A DNA stretch of 64,000 nt from Pseudisothecium myosuroides (taxonomy: Eukaryota; Streptophyta; Bryopsida; Hypnales; Lembophyllaceae): assembly GCA_951799445.1 (NCBI GenBank), contig OX637292.1, positions 22,013,296-22,077,295 of the forward strand. Direction: 5' to 3'. Both the position numbers and the translations under genes were made by a program. The notes below the pieces were generated by a model. That model ran no database searches. It was not told where the DNA came from and worked only from the letters and a program-made list of their open reading frames with translations. This document shows, in pieces, positions 35,201 to 47,613 of the stretch (positions are counted from its first letter, which is position 1; every line of letters starts with the position of its first letter).

Positions 35201-37430
35201 ACCACAGAAAAGACCAACACTTGGCGATGGTCGTTTGTACTCCTTCTCTTTTCCTTTCCAATTGGTAGATGCTAAATTGTTGGTGCTGACATTATGGTAG
35301 CAATTAGAGAGAAAGGTGGATGCAGGTTTTACAAACTTGTACACTTGGGTAATTGTGTCAGTAGGCCACCTACTTTGTATTTGGAATAGCTAAAATGACT
35401 ATGTGGGAACATAATGATCTTGCTTTAATTGTAAGGCATTAACCACATTGATAGGATTCTTGAAGGGTCTTATTAGTTTTTTGTAACACTTAAAGAATTG
35501 GTAAAGAGTTGTGTTGTATGGTTAAGTTCCCGGTTGAAATGCATATTGTTGTAGTGGCCTATAGGGCATCATCTAAATATAATAATATGTGGCACTTAGC
35601 TTAGGAAATCCATTGCTTCGAGGCGTCATAGGGGTCCCACTCTCCATCAGTCCATTCTCTAGTGTTTTTTTTAGAATCATTGGTTGAAAACATTCATACC
35701 TCTACAAATGTCATGGACTAAATCACCAAAATAATTTGACTTTGCATTGCTTGAACATTGCCTATGTAGTCAAGTAGACCTCTGCTATAGGAGCTTTTGG
35801 GAACCTTCTTCCTAGTGTATATAGGTCTACAAACTTGAAATCTTCATGGATCATTGCAAGAAACATTTGCCGTTTTGGGCTCAAAATGACCTATTTCATT
35901 GAGTATTGTAACTTTTGGAATAATTTTTTTAAAATAAAATAAAATTTGGATAATTTGTAAAGCATTGCAAATAGTATGTCTCTAAGAATTCAAAGCTAGA
36001 AAAAATTATCTCTAAAAGTTATGTACAAAAAAAAGACTATTGAAAAAATGCCAAGAAAATGGACACTTTGATGTCTGATTTTTAGAAAATAGTAAAAAAA
36101 ATTCAAAAAAATAAAATAAAATAATCTGTTTTTCCTAATTTGATGCTCCTTCTCAACCATTTTCATGTTTGGAAAAAAAATTGTGTTCTCAGCACTTGCA
36201 CAAAGATAGTGCATTTTGAACACATGTAGAAGGTGAATAATTTATTATTTCTAGAAAATATCTTTATGGGCTTGTAGAACTTTAGTAGAAGTCCTTTGTA
36301 TCCCAATTTTGAGCTTTAAATTTGCATTTTTGGAATAAAAATAGTACTACCTCCCTCCCAATGGCCAAAGTAGACATCCAATCAGGGGCTGTTTAAAAAT
36401 AATAAAATAATATTTTTTAAATGAAAAAATATATTCAACATCTATAAGTACCACATGTACCTTCATTTCAAATTTCATAGAAAAGAACAAACAATGCAAA
36501 AGTTATGAGCAAAAAAACATTTGTCCTAGGTCAAAGGGACAAAAAATAGAACAAGCCTGTTTCTTGCAATTATCCTCATTTGAAAATGCACTACATGCAA
36601 TATCTTCTCTTCTCCAAAGTTCATGTATGGTTGCTAATTTTGAAAAGTGCAAAGAGCTAGAAGAACGAAAAGGGCACGTTTTGAAGACTCAATTGAGATT
36701 TGGCAGAGAAGACGGACAACCGGCTAACCTTTACTCTCACTATGGTTAGGCCACCAAACTTGTTGCAAGATTTTATTGATGCTTGTCAAGAAAGAGATTA
36801 ATTTTCTTTCAAAGCATCAATTAACCCAACTAAGAAGATTGACCATTTGTTAGAAATAGAAATATAATTTGAACAATTTGAACAATTTGAACATAAAATA
36901 GAAATTTTGAAGGCATAGAGAAGTAGTCCAATGAATTTCTTAAGGGATAGTCAGTGACACAAGGTAAAATTCTTTAAGGTAGTGTACAACTTCTACTACC
37001 ATTAGATTATTCTACCCCTGAATTTTCCAGACACCAATGCTCCAACTCAAGTTTGAATATAAGCCTACAGTGCCCTTCAAATCAAAATCCATGTCTTTGA
37101 CCATGGTTGCCATTGATCCTAAACTAACCTAAGTATCCTAATTTATAATGTCCATCTTCAGTTGCAAAAATCCATTGAACACAACAATAGTCAACAATTG
37201 AAGCAACAACAAACCTCAACGAATTTGTTTTCCAGTAATGAAAACACAAAATTGAATTCAAGGCTTACTAATATATAAAAAAATCTGCACAGTGAAAGTT
37301 TGGCAAGAAGGTTGAGAGAACTAGAAGAAAAAGAAGTCTTAAACGAGTTGTCCACAATGACCAAAATTGTCCAACAATGACTTCTTCAGTTGTTTTGGCT
37401 AGTCATTTTGTAGATATCATTACAAGATGA
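35201..37430. other. AT-rich intergenic DNA
   Basis: I see nothing gene-like. Minor simple repeats occur, such as three 'aatttgaac' units near 36868-36893. Confidence 0.4.
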
Positions 37431-37782
37431 ATCAGCCCTGTAGAGGGTCGTTTGTTCCCAAACAACGGGGAACATTGACAGGAAAACAACTCAGCAAACT
37501 GCAGGGCCTAAATTGTTTAGAACAATGTTATGAAAAAATAAATTTTGTTGAAATTTTTTTTTAAATGGAAAAAAATTTATATCGAAAAGATTGGAAACTT
37601 TGCCACTTAAGCAAACTGATGTGGCACCACTACTTCCACGTTAGATAAATTTTTTAAAATAAATTTTAAATTTTTTAATGATTTTTTAATATTTTAAATT
37701 TGTTATTTTTTATTATTTAAAATTCAAACCAGCAATTCATTGTCCACAACTTTGGGAACAACCCTCTCGCAGCCTTGTTGAG
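37431..37782. mobile_element. Possible MITE with GGGTTGTTCCC-type ends
   Basis: The left end GCCCTGTAGAGGGTCGTTTG continues into TTCCC. It is imperfectly inverse to the right end GGGAACAACCCTCTCGCAG (about 37761-37780). No target duplication was defined. It may be an old non-autonomous DNA transposon. Confidence 0.4.
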
Positions 37783-39384
37783 GCCTCAAATTTTTTGTAA
37801 TGGATTTCTTTTAGTAGAGCTAAAGCACAAAACAAAAATGAGAAGAAAACCACATAACTAAGAACAAATTGTCCAAGCTTCGTTTTGACCAACCTCCAAA
37901 ACAATGTAACAACACTTCTGAATCCTCTGGCTCCTTAATCACAACTAAATTCCATTCAATTTATCGGCGAGCCCTTGCCATTATTTAGTGAGCAATAGGT
38001 GTAAGGGAAAGTTTTCAAAATAGATTGTGAATTAGTTCAAAATTGACACATTGTTCACTTGTTCCACTATCCTACAACATTTTCAATGATTTTTGGAGTT
38101 CATTGTAGCTTAGATTGCATATAGTGTTTTACATAAAACTATACAAGAATCATAGATAGATAGATAGAAACTCCGGTCTTCGAAGAAGGCCGGTGTGAAT
38201 AAAGTGTCTGTTCGTCATGACAATGAGCCAATGTCCACCGGATCAAGGGCCATTGATGCAAAACTACAAGAATCATATACTATACTTGAAGATGTATTTG
38301 AAGATGCGAAAAAGTTTCAACTTGACTTGAATATTTTGTGATCTCATAAAGTATCCATAGAAATGTTGCTCAACAATGCTAGCTTGTGAGCCTAGAAATA
38401 CGAGCCTACGAAGCTTGAGCCTAGCTATAAGTAGGTACTCTACAACCATTGAAGGTGCCTATAACATAGGTATCCTATGACCATGGAAGGTGCCTATAAC
38501 ATCGGTGTTTAGGCTCCTAAACTCATGGACTCAAGATCTTAGTCTGGCATGCTAGCACCCATGGGTGCAATTCCATAAATATTATCAATTCATTTGGATG
38601 CAAAATGTGGAAAAAAGGTCCAAATCATTTGCCAAATTTGGCATTGCATAGACTTGTCACTTACAATGGCCATGCATTTGCTTTTGTATTAAACATTTAA
38701 TAGAAATATAATAAATTATTTATACGTCATTGGATTTGAAAATGCCATACATTTGGTTCATACAAGTAGTATACAAGCATGTGTTGATCATATGTGGGAA
38801 TAAAAACCTCAAGGCACTTGGAAGTGATCTTAATTTCCTAATTGTGCTATAGATTTCTTTTTACTTGTACATCATTCCTTGAAAAAGGACATTTAAGGCC
38901 ATATTTGTTATATTGAGACTTTTCAGAGTCTCATTTTTACCTTTGACTCAAAGATAAACCGGTTTATCTCTTTATTAGTATTTTTTTATAAATAGGTAAC
39001 AATATCAACTTTTAGAATTTTATTTTAGAATCACTATTTGAGAATTATTTATTTTTGGTTTCAATTAATATTTTTCAAAATGAATTTACAATAACTAACA
39101 TTCTGTTTCAAAATTTGCAAAAAGTCTCAATATAACGAATATGGTCATATTTATTCTTTCTAAAACATTAGTACAATGAGTGGATTGAGGAATGGAAGTG
39201 GTTTGTAGATAACAAAATGTAGAAATGATTACAAACTATGCCCATTACCCTTTGGAAGTTTAGTGCCTTTGAAAATGTCATTAGAGGAGATCTGGCCCTC
39301 TAGAAGACTGTTTCGGGGCTGTTCCCAATGCTGGGAACCAACCCTGTTGCCAATTTTTTTTATTTATTAAAATAAATAATTAAA

Positions 39385-39427
<43 letters not shown>

Positions 39428-40365
39428 GTTAAAAGAATACTATTTTTTTTCTTTCAAAAAGAATAAATATATAAATAAATGACGTGGCAGTCGCTTGGCC
39501 ATGCGGCAGCGTCCCAGCAGTCCTGCAGAATTCCCATAGCCCGGGAACTCGCGGGCTCTTAGAAGCCCAAATCTTCTCTAATGAGTCATGTTTTGATACT
39601 TCTATACCAATATACCTTGAATTCAATGAAGCATGTGAAAATATGCATTTTGCATTTGACCTAGAATACCAATATATTGCTACATAATAAACTATAAAAT
39701 ACATCATGGAATCTTATTTTTTCTTCTAAAAATTGGCCAACATGTATAATGACATGATGCAACTATTCATAGTTCAAACCAATATCCAATATAGTCTTTT
39801 ACCTTTTCAAATTTGTGTTTTTGTACATTTTGAGGACTATGTTGGTCTTCAATTTCCTTTAAGGATTAAATGTTAGCATTTGCGACATAAAATGCTTTTA
39901 AGTTCCATTGATTGCTCTTGAAAACTTATGGCTATTTTGGATGAAAGTAAGATGTCATTCAAGATCCAAATATAAAGTAAGACGTCATTCAAGATCCGAT
40001 TACAAAGTAAGGTATATACACCCATTCTAGGGCCTTTGGTCATTGCACATATTTATAATGATCAACTGTACAATTTTTTTGTTGCAATAGAACAACAAAT
40101 TCAAGAATTTTTCACATGTATTTTGGTCAACTCATGTTTTAGTAAATAACACACATTACATGTGGTCAAAGCAAAAAACATATAGCTTCCCATTGTTGTT
40201 ATCATCTTTTGGATTCTATTGTGGTTTTTTGGACTTCCTACATGGTTGCAAAGGTAATCTATAAGTGTCCTTTTAAATGGTGGAGTAATGATGGAACCAT
40301 TGTCCATGTGTCTAAATTGCATGGTGGTTATTTGAAAATTATAAAATTGTAACTATTGAACCCAA
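37783..40365. other. AT-rich intergenic DNA with simple repeats
   Basis: Bases 38154-38166 are a short (agat)n run. Bases 39390-39424 are an uninterrupted (TA)n run of about 17 units. A GC-richer island at 39479-39560 has an open frame on both strands but no recognisable product. Otherwise nothing is seen. Confidence 0.45.
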
Positions 40366-40436
40366 TTCCTCTCCTTTGAATCCCAATTCCTCTCCTTTGA
40401 ATCCCAATTCCTCTCCTTTGAATCCCAATTCAATAC
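40366..40436. repeat. 21-bp tandem repeat, 3-4 copies
   Basis: Consecutive copies of 'caattcctctcctttgaatcc' are virtually identical, so the expansion is young or homogenised. No gene overlaps it. Confidence 0.85.
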
Positions 40437-41279
40437 AATTTTACTATATTAGAATGCAAAGAAGGCACAATTAAGCCCCGATAGAAGGGTGCCATTTGAT
40501 TTGGGTGCTATTTTGGGTATACTTATCTTGAAAACACCTTAAAACAACATTTTGAGTGCAATTTGGAGCAAAATGTGCTTTGGAAGTGTGATTTGCAAAG
40601 AAATATGCTTTTTGAAGTGGTTTAACTTCTTTGATCAATGTTGAAATTTGAGTTTTCTTGTAACTAGTCGAATGATTTTTGAATATGCTTCCAATGATAG
40701 AAATTTCAAGTTCTAATTACAAAGTAGTGAAAAATTAGAGCTATACTTGGCGGGGCAAATTCCGGAGTCTATTGGCGCCCTTAACTCTTAAACGACGCTG
40801 CGGCCATTTCTTGGCCAATGAATAACAAAGAATCTCTTTAAGTACAACATAAGTGCAATTGTCCATCCTTGGAATTTTGTGCAAAAAGGGGAGATCATGC
40901 ACATTAATTTGACCTGCATTGAGCATTTAAAAAAGAAGAAGATGATGTCATAGTATGCCAAAAGGGATGATTTATATTGTCACCGGCAGGCATTCAAGGA
41001 TTAACTTAGATGGCAGAATTGGCTAGGATGAACCCACCACCTTGCTCGTCCTCCTCAAGTCATTTGAGGGGTGCATGTGAAAAAAAGACCCCCTATTTTG
41101 TACTTGATTAATTTATCTTCTACACCTCCCCTAACTAATCTGCGGCCTTTACTTGCAAATATGAATTCAAAATTTTCAAATTTTATCATGGTTGAAAAAT
41201 AAAAAAATTCAGTATTTTTTGCAAGGATAAAATTGTTGGCAAGCAAGGGGGTCGGTTCACCCCGGCTACGGAATTCGAA
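40437..41279. other. Intergenic DNA
   Basis: No gene or defined repeat was recognised here. Confidence 0.4.
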
Positions 41280-41780
41280 CTAGGGGTGGTCACACCTTCT
41301 TCACTGTGAGTTCATTCTTTGAAGAATGGGGATGTGCCGGTCTAGGGTTGGCTTTGTCTTGGCAAAATATTCTTCTTCTGCGAAGGAATCTCCATGTCTC
41401 AATTATTCTCCTTCGGAAGTGAACAATGGACGTGGAGAATCCTTTGCAGGAAAAGAATATTTTGCCACCATGTGCACTTTCATCCCAAATGCACTACGAT
41501 CTCCACTTCCCAACCTATGCATATGTATTGCATTCTGTGCATTCTTAGCACGTTGTGTGTTTCGGGTTCTTTCACCCTGAGTTTTACCAACCAAGAGCTT
41601 CCAAATTTCCACTAGTAGATCTTGTCGTGCATTCTCCACTCTCGTTCTCTAGACAACAGAAAAGGGGTGCCACACCTTCTTCATGGTTTTGGGCTCCTAA
41701 TTGGCTCCAAATTTTCCTTCTCAGCTTCTCATCGTTCTTCAGTGAAATTTCGTTTTTGGAGAAGGTGTGACTACCTCTAA
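41280..41780. mobile_element. TTAA-type MITE, family A (copy 2)
   Basis: This is a diverged relative of the 7.41-kb element. The left end is GGGGTGGTCACACCTTCTT, and the right end, inverted, is GAGGTAGTCACACCTTCTC. Target remnants are CTAG and CTAA rather than TTAA. It also contains a second internal palindrome: 'tggcaaaatattctt' near 41360 pairs with 'aagaatattttgcca' near 41452-41466. So the nested-palindrome design is conserved while the sequence is not. Confidence 0.6.
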
Positions 41781-43190
41781 GGTAGGAGGCTTGAACTGCG
41801 ATCGGACATTTGAACCGAACATGACATAGAGGTACATTTGCTTTCTTCAATTTACCAAAATGTACAAACAGTGTACATTCTAGGAGGTGGTCGCTTTTAA
41901 AGCCCTATGGCATTTCAACTTCAAAATTTCATAACTAATTCCACAAAGTTCCAAAAAATATGAAACAACTTGGATTAGATGCCATTTCTCTTGTCTTTGA
42001 GGGAAAATTTATTGAAAAATATTTCAAGATGTTTTACCTTCCCAAAATTCAGTTTCAGCGCTTAGATGGTTGTTTCATGGACCTCCTACTTTACTGGCAA
42101 CCTTAGAGCATCGCCACCCATTCCTCCAAAACACGGCTTGAGGAATTGGGTGGCCGGCTCCCTGGAGCTCCTGGCTTCCATTTGGCCAGATAGCCCCCCC
42201 AACCATTCCCGCCCAGTGAACACGGGAAAAAAAGTCAATCACATAAGTTTAATGACTTAGCTGATAAGGTGCTTCAACTATTAGTAGTCAGGCTTGTTGG
42301 AATTCGGGAAAAATTAGGAAAACCCTGTACCAAGAGAAATGGCCGAGAAGAAGAAGCTGTGGTGAGCTTCAGTTTGCTTGGAAGTTGTTTTGGTGGTGAG
42401 TTTTGAAAAAATGCATAAGTTCATTTCCCTCCTACAGTCTTGCTCCACTTCAAACTTTTTAAGAACCTCACATTTTTTACATGTAATCTAAACGTTTGAA
42501 AATTCATTCAAACAAGATTCGCATATTTTGTGACAATGGGACCTATAATAATTTTTATGTGCACTAGGAGTTAGATGTTCTATAGGTTTCAGTTCAAAAA
42601 CTTTTTAAAAAATATGAAATTTGTAAAGTGTAAGCACGAGTAACCACAAACAACTTTGCAAATGATTTTCTTTGCCTATGATTACAAAAGAAAAAAACCT
42701 TTGCCATGTCCTCTCCATAGTCAAGTTCCAAAATATTTCTATCCTCTACATATCTTACACTTTTGACCTCAGATCTAAAACTCCTAGCACCTGAATCCGC
42801 CATCATAACAAACACCTGGACAATATGAAATTAAAAAGAATGTATATATGCCAACAAACTATGGAAGTGAAATAAATAGAATTAGAAAATGCCATTCTAT
42901 CATCTATCAAACAAGGACAAAAAGAAACTCAAGATATAATTAAAATGAGTACTCACAACAAGAATAACAAAATTACTACACTATTTTTTTTATATAGACT
43001 TCAGATCATTGTAAAAAATAAAAGAGTGTTAAGGTAAACAAAAAGAGTGTGGAGGTAAAGTAAATGAGTGTGTTGAACTAAAGGGAAAGTAAGTGTTAAA
43101 GAAAGTACAAGCGTGTCTTTACTTTTCTCATTGAATTCAAATAAAAAAATAAAAATGGTAGTAAAAAATATATTTAAAATTTCCTAAAAA
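41781..43190. other. Intergenic DNA with family B copy 3
   Basis: Bases about 41840-42050 are family B on the opposite strand, with an empty hAT target (gattagatg) at about 41973-41981. Bases 42090-42300 are GC-richer with a 'gagcatcgccaccc' start like PIF-type MITE ends, but no right end was found. Bases 43010-43140 hold irregular 'gagtgt..aggtaaa' repeats leading into the palindromic array. Confidence 0.45.
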
Positions 43191-43194
43191 AAAA

Positions 43195-44262
43195 TGTGCT
43201 TAAGGTCTGCTTGAGGTAAACCTCAAGCGCACCTCAAGCACTTTCACTAGTTTCATTGCATTTGAATAAAAAGAATTACAAAAGACTTTTTTGAAAAGTC
43301 CTATTAAAATATTTCAAACACAAGAAAGTGTGCTTCACATGTACTTGAGGTAGACCTTAGGCACACCTCAAGCACTTTCACTACTCTCATTAAATTCCAA
43401 TCCAAAAAAAAAGGCTTTCATAAAAAATCCTATTCCAAATTCTCAAAACATTAGTCTCATTGCACTTAATTGAAAAAATAAGTAAAGAAGACTTTGATGA
43501 CAAATCCTATTTAAAACTTTTAAAAACAAAAAAATGTCCTTGAGGTGTGCTTGAGGTAGACCTCAAGCACACCTCAAGCACACTTTCACTACTCTCATTG
43601 AATTAAAATGAAAAAAAACTAAAAAAAAATTTGTTAAAAAATCCCACTACAAAATTTCAAACACAACAAGGTGTGCTTGAGGTGAGCTTGAGGTCTATTC
43701 CAAGCACACTCCAAGCACACTTTCACTACTCTCATTGAAAAAAAAACATTTAAAAAAAGGCTAAAAAATACCATTCAAAAATTTAAAAAACAATAAGGTG
43801 TGCTTGAGGTGTGCTTGAGGTGTGCTTGAGGTGGACCTCAAAGCACACCTCAAGCACAATTCACTGCATTTGAATAAATAAAAATGTAAAAAAATTTGGT
43901 AAAAAATTCTATTCTAAATCTTAAAGAAAATCAAAGGGTGCTTGAGGTGTGCTTGAGGTCCACCTCAAGCACATTTCAAGCACATTTCATTTCATTTGAA
44001 AAAAAAGAAAAGTTTAAACTTTTTTCTGTGAAAAATTCTATTCTACATCTTAAGAAAATCAAAGGATGCTCGAGGTGTGCTTGAGGCCTCAAGCACAATT
44101 CATTGCATTTGAATAAAAAAATTTAAAAAGAAGTTTGGTGAAAAATTCTATTCTAAATCTTAAAAAAAAAATCAAAGGGTGCTTGAGGTGTGCTTGAGGT
44201 GTGCTTGAGGTCCACCTCAAGCACACCTCAAGCACAATTCATTGCATTTGAATGAATAATTT
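43195..44262. repeat. Array of eight palindromic repeat units
   Basis: Each unit has a palindromic core built from a 10-bp word, GTGCTTGAGG, on the left and its inverse, CCTCAAGCAC, on the right. An AT-rich spacer follows, ending 'ttcattgcatttgaataaa' in the better copies. Dyad centres are near 43219, 43352, 43559, 43696, 43834, 43960, 44088 and 44213, so the period is about 125-138 bp with one longer gap. The number of 10-bp words per arm varies from one to three between units. No ORF spans it. Confidence 0.9.
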
Positions 44263-44584
44263 TTTTTTTTTTGTTAATATTCTTTTTTAAATCTTAAATG
44301 AAAATCAACTTGGAGATGTGAACCAAAACCTCCCCCCGCACTGTTCACCACTATCTTCTTCATAGTATACTCTCCCGCCTTTTGCCATTACACCTACAAG
44401 CCGGCAAATTTTAGCAACAGTGAACCATGACAAACCGTATCTGCAGAGAAAAAATTTACGAAGTCAACAACCGTGGCGGGGACGGGGTCTTGCCGTTTGG
44501 AGAGCTATATTTGCCGTGACTAGGCTCTTTTCTTTCCTAGCTGGGTCCGCGGTGGACCTCGTTTTCTTCACCAGCCACGCCCAA
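44263..44584. other. Intergenic DNA, partly GC-rich
   Basis: Bases 44320-44580 are GC-richer than the array. No gene was identified. Confidence 0.3.
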
Positions 44585-44879
44585 CAGGGTTTTTTTTAGG
44601 CGATTTGGTGCAAAACTGCACCAAATTTTTTGGCCTAGCACCCAGCCTGTAGAAAAAAATGGTAGTAAAAAGGTGGAAAATCGCCTGAAAACGTCAAATA
44701 AAAAAAAATCATGGATGAAATCGCCAAATTCTGGATGAAAACTGAATTATAAATAAGTGATATATGCTAATATGATATTTTCTATCCAATATGTGGATGA
44801 ATGTTGAAATTTGAAACACCACTATAACATTCAATATCCCCACTATGGCACTTCATCAAAAATGAAAAAAAAACCCTTG
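44585..44879. mobile_element. hAT-like MITE with perfect 8-bp duplication
   Basis: The 295-bp element starts CAGGGTTTTTTTTAGGCG and ends AAAAAAAAACCCTTG. It is flanked by the identical 8-mers acgcccaa at 44577-44584 and 44880-44887. The perfect duplication indicates a younger insertion than the two related elements at 9.5 and 12.2 kb. No ORF. Confidence 0.85.
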
Positions 44880-45639
44880 ACGCCCAAGCCTAGGCGGGGG
44901 AGCTTCCCCGTGAATGGGTGGAGAAGCTCTTAGCCTTATAACTGATGTAATTTCTCTTTCCCAACCATCGGGCATTCGGTGATTCGGTCAATTAGGCTCG
45001 CCTCTTCTGTTTCAATTTGAAAGTAGTTGAAGCCTCGAAGGTAAGGTACTTTACTATATACAGCAATTAGACATCCTAAACGGCACAAGTGGCACTCCAG
45101 AGCCCAATAATAACCAAATTGAAGATTATCTTATACTGCACCCCAGCACCCCCAAAAGCTCCGAAATGAATGACCCCAAACCTGAACAGAGAAATCCGTT
45201 GGTTGTCAGCTGAAACCAATTCCCTGATCGCAAATCACTTCGGCCAATGGGTCCGAAAATTCCAAAAATTCCAAAAAAGAACAACACAGCACTAAGTTAC
45301 TGACAGGCGACATCTAATTATTCCCCAAAATATATAAAATAAAACCACCCCGAAGGCCTAATAACAGCCTAAATGGAGTCTGCCATTAAGACCTCCAAGC
45401 GTACATCGAATAATAATGGAACCCACTCCGGGATCGGAGGCGCCAACCATACTATTTCCCCCCCGTGGGGCCCTAATGGACCAGTGATTTTGTTCTGAGC
45501 TAATTTGAGCTTAAATCTTACCTGGTATTTGGGGAGGCTATTTTTACACTAGGGAGAAAAAAACGAGAGAAGTGGATGAAGTCGCCAGAACATATCTTTG
45601 TGAAATGTCAAGTTTGCCAAATTTTAGAGGAATTATTAC

Positions 45640-46034
45640 TAAGGTAGAAACACCCATTAGCGTCCCTACTCCCATTCCTGAACCTTAGACTGTCACCAAA
45701 TTTGGCCCTAGACTTCCCATTATTGTGTCCTTGAAATGCTTGGCTCTGATTCGCTGACGCATTTGAAGGACACATTCCTCACTCTCATTTGTTAACTACT
45801 GATTTTTGCAGATTTCAGTTTTGAATCCACCTATGTGACAATTTCAGTGGTCTAGGGAGCCGTCTCTTTGAAAAATCATAGAAATTACATACCACATCTC
45901 AAAAATCTATTTTTTTTTTTTTAATATTCATCATTTTCACTTGCTAATACTAAAATAATATCAATTTCAGGATAAGTTGCCTCCAACTATGCTCAATTGC
46001 TTATTATTGACGGTTTTGGGTGCTTCCACCTTAA
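45640..46034. mobile_element. TTAA/TAA-flanked MITE, family E (copy 2)
   Basis: Diverged copy of the 25.38-kb element. The left end is GGTAGAAACACCC, and the right end, inverted, is GGTGGAAGCACCC. The interior includes 'tatgctcaattgcttatt', matching 'tatgctgaattgcttatt' in copy 1. Confidence 0.6.
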
Positions 46035-46897
46035 TTTTAGGTGCTGTTGTGGGTGAGAGGGTAGAAAAGAGATGGATGTCGTTGATGTGTGTGGTTACTT
46101 TCTGTTTGCAATTGACTTCAGTTGGTTTTCAAATTGGGATGGATGAATAGATTGGATGATTTGTCTGACCTGCTTCAGTTGCATTCAAGGGGATCTGCCA
46201 CCAAGAAATTATAAAATAATCTGGTGTGGGGGCGCCCAGGCACCCACTCTAATTCTAATTCTAGGACCCTGTCATCGTCTCCGCCTGCCTCGCCGCCTCG
46301 CTTGCGTCGGCGCCTGGGGGCATCTCCTCGCATTCATTGCAGCTCACCAAACCATTCCTCGTTTCCAGTGTCGCATTACCTCTATCCACTGGCACTTGCG
46401 GAGCCTCCAATCTGGGTTGAGGCATTTCTAACAGAACTTCTTGCAACAATCCTCTCGTTGGGAGCAGAATTGAGAATTCAATTGAGGCGTTTTGATGCAG
46501 TTTCGGTGTTGAAATTGCGAGATTGCTTGTTGCGGTGAGTGTTTGGAGTCGGAGTGAATGCGGGGGAGACGGAAGCTGTCCATGAGGATGGGGGGGCTCA
46601 AGACGCCGTCCAAGAGCTCTTCAGGGAGCCGGAATGCGCTCGGCTCGTACTACGAACAAGTGAGTTCGGCTTGGGCTTGGCTCCTGCTTTGGCAATTCGG
46701 GATACATTGGTTGGGAGATGGTCTTTCTTAGTCGTCTTTGTGTGTATGTATGGTTATTCACATTAGTGGGGAGACTCGTAATGTCGTCGGAACGAGTAGT
46801 TTGTAGTTGCAGTAATGTCGTTAGAATCTTGTTGTTTGAAGCAATTTCTTGGATTGTGACGTGGCTCTGCAACTGAATTGCGTCCATTTCGTTTTAA
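46035..46897 (+). promoter_or_regulatory. Upstream region and leader of the ARF-like gene
   Basis: GC content rises from about 46200, with C-rich tracts and a donor-like GCGGTGAGTG near 46533, suggesting a possible intron in the leader. Open frames here (46156-46538) show no family resemblance. An in-frame TAA directly precedes the ATG at 46898. Confidence 0.35.
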
Positions 46898-47613
46898 ATG
46901 GGGCAGATTCTTGCGCGGCTCTTCAACCGATTAAAACGCTGCAAGAATCACCATAAGCTGCTCATGCTGGGCCTTGATGGCGCAGGTATGTCGACCTTGA
47001 TCCTCTGTTTCTTTCTTTGAAGTATTGGTAGTGACCGTTGTGGGATTACTTTGGTGTGTGACGATTGTTACAAGGAATTGCAATTGTTTGAGGGATACTA
47101 TATATTGTGACCGAGCTTCCATTTCAATGTGACTGAGCGTCCATTTCTGGGGTTGCAGGCAAGACCACTTTGCTTCGTAAAGTGAAGGTCCTGGAGCCGC
47201 GGTCGCAGCCCACCGTGGGCTTTAACTTAGAGTCGTTGCTGTACCGCCAAATACCGCTGAGCATGTGGGACGTGGGGGGCCAAGAGAAGATCCGCGCTCT
47301 CTGGCACCACTACTTCGTGAAATCGCATGGGTTGATCTTCGTGGTGGACAGCAGCGACGCCAGCCGCATTCCCGAAGCCCGGAAGGAGTTGCAGAAGCTG
47401 CTGCACGCGCCGGAGCTGCAAGAAGCCAAGCTGCTTGTGTACGCCAACAAACAGGACGTGCGAGGTTGTTTGAGTGTGGCGGATTTGACCGACTTGCTCG
47501 ACCTGTCGCTAGTGCAGGACCGGCAATGGTATGTGCAGGGATGTAGCGCTAGTACTGGCCAGGGGGTCTACGAAGGTTTGGATTGGTTTGTGGAGAATAT
47601 AAGACCTTTTTAA
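46898..47613 (+). CDS. ARF-family small GTPase, divergent (180 aa, 2 exons)
   Basis: It is a GTP-binding switch of the ADP-ribosylation factor family, which recruits coats and effectors to Golgi and endosomal membranes. Exons are 46898-46985 and 47159-47613, with an intron GCAG|GTATG...ttgcag|GC that splits a P-loop Gly codon. The protein begins MGQILARLFN, giving a myristoylatable Gly2 and an amphipathic helix. Visible motifs: P-loop GLDGAGKTT (25-33), switch I PTVGFN (47-52), WDVGGQ (66-71), NKQD (126-129) and CSAS (158-161). Segments GLIFVVDSSD and VYEGLDWF are diagnostic for ARF rather than ARL2 or SAR1. The stretch between P-loop and switch I (KVKVLEPRSQPT) and the interswitch (LLYRQIPLSM) differ strongly from the near-invariant ARF1 sequence, so this is a divergent paralogue. 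Its exact subclass is uncertain. Confidence 0.9.

Noticed and set aside
39390..39424. (TA)n run as a regulatory or origin element
   Set aside because: It is a plain dinucleotide microsatellite in featureless DNA.
43195..44262. Regularly spaced palindromes as a CRISPR array
   Set aside because: The spacers are AT-rich and similar to each other, unit lengths are 125-138 bp, no cas genes are present and the setting is eukaryotic.
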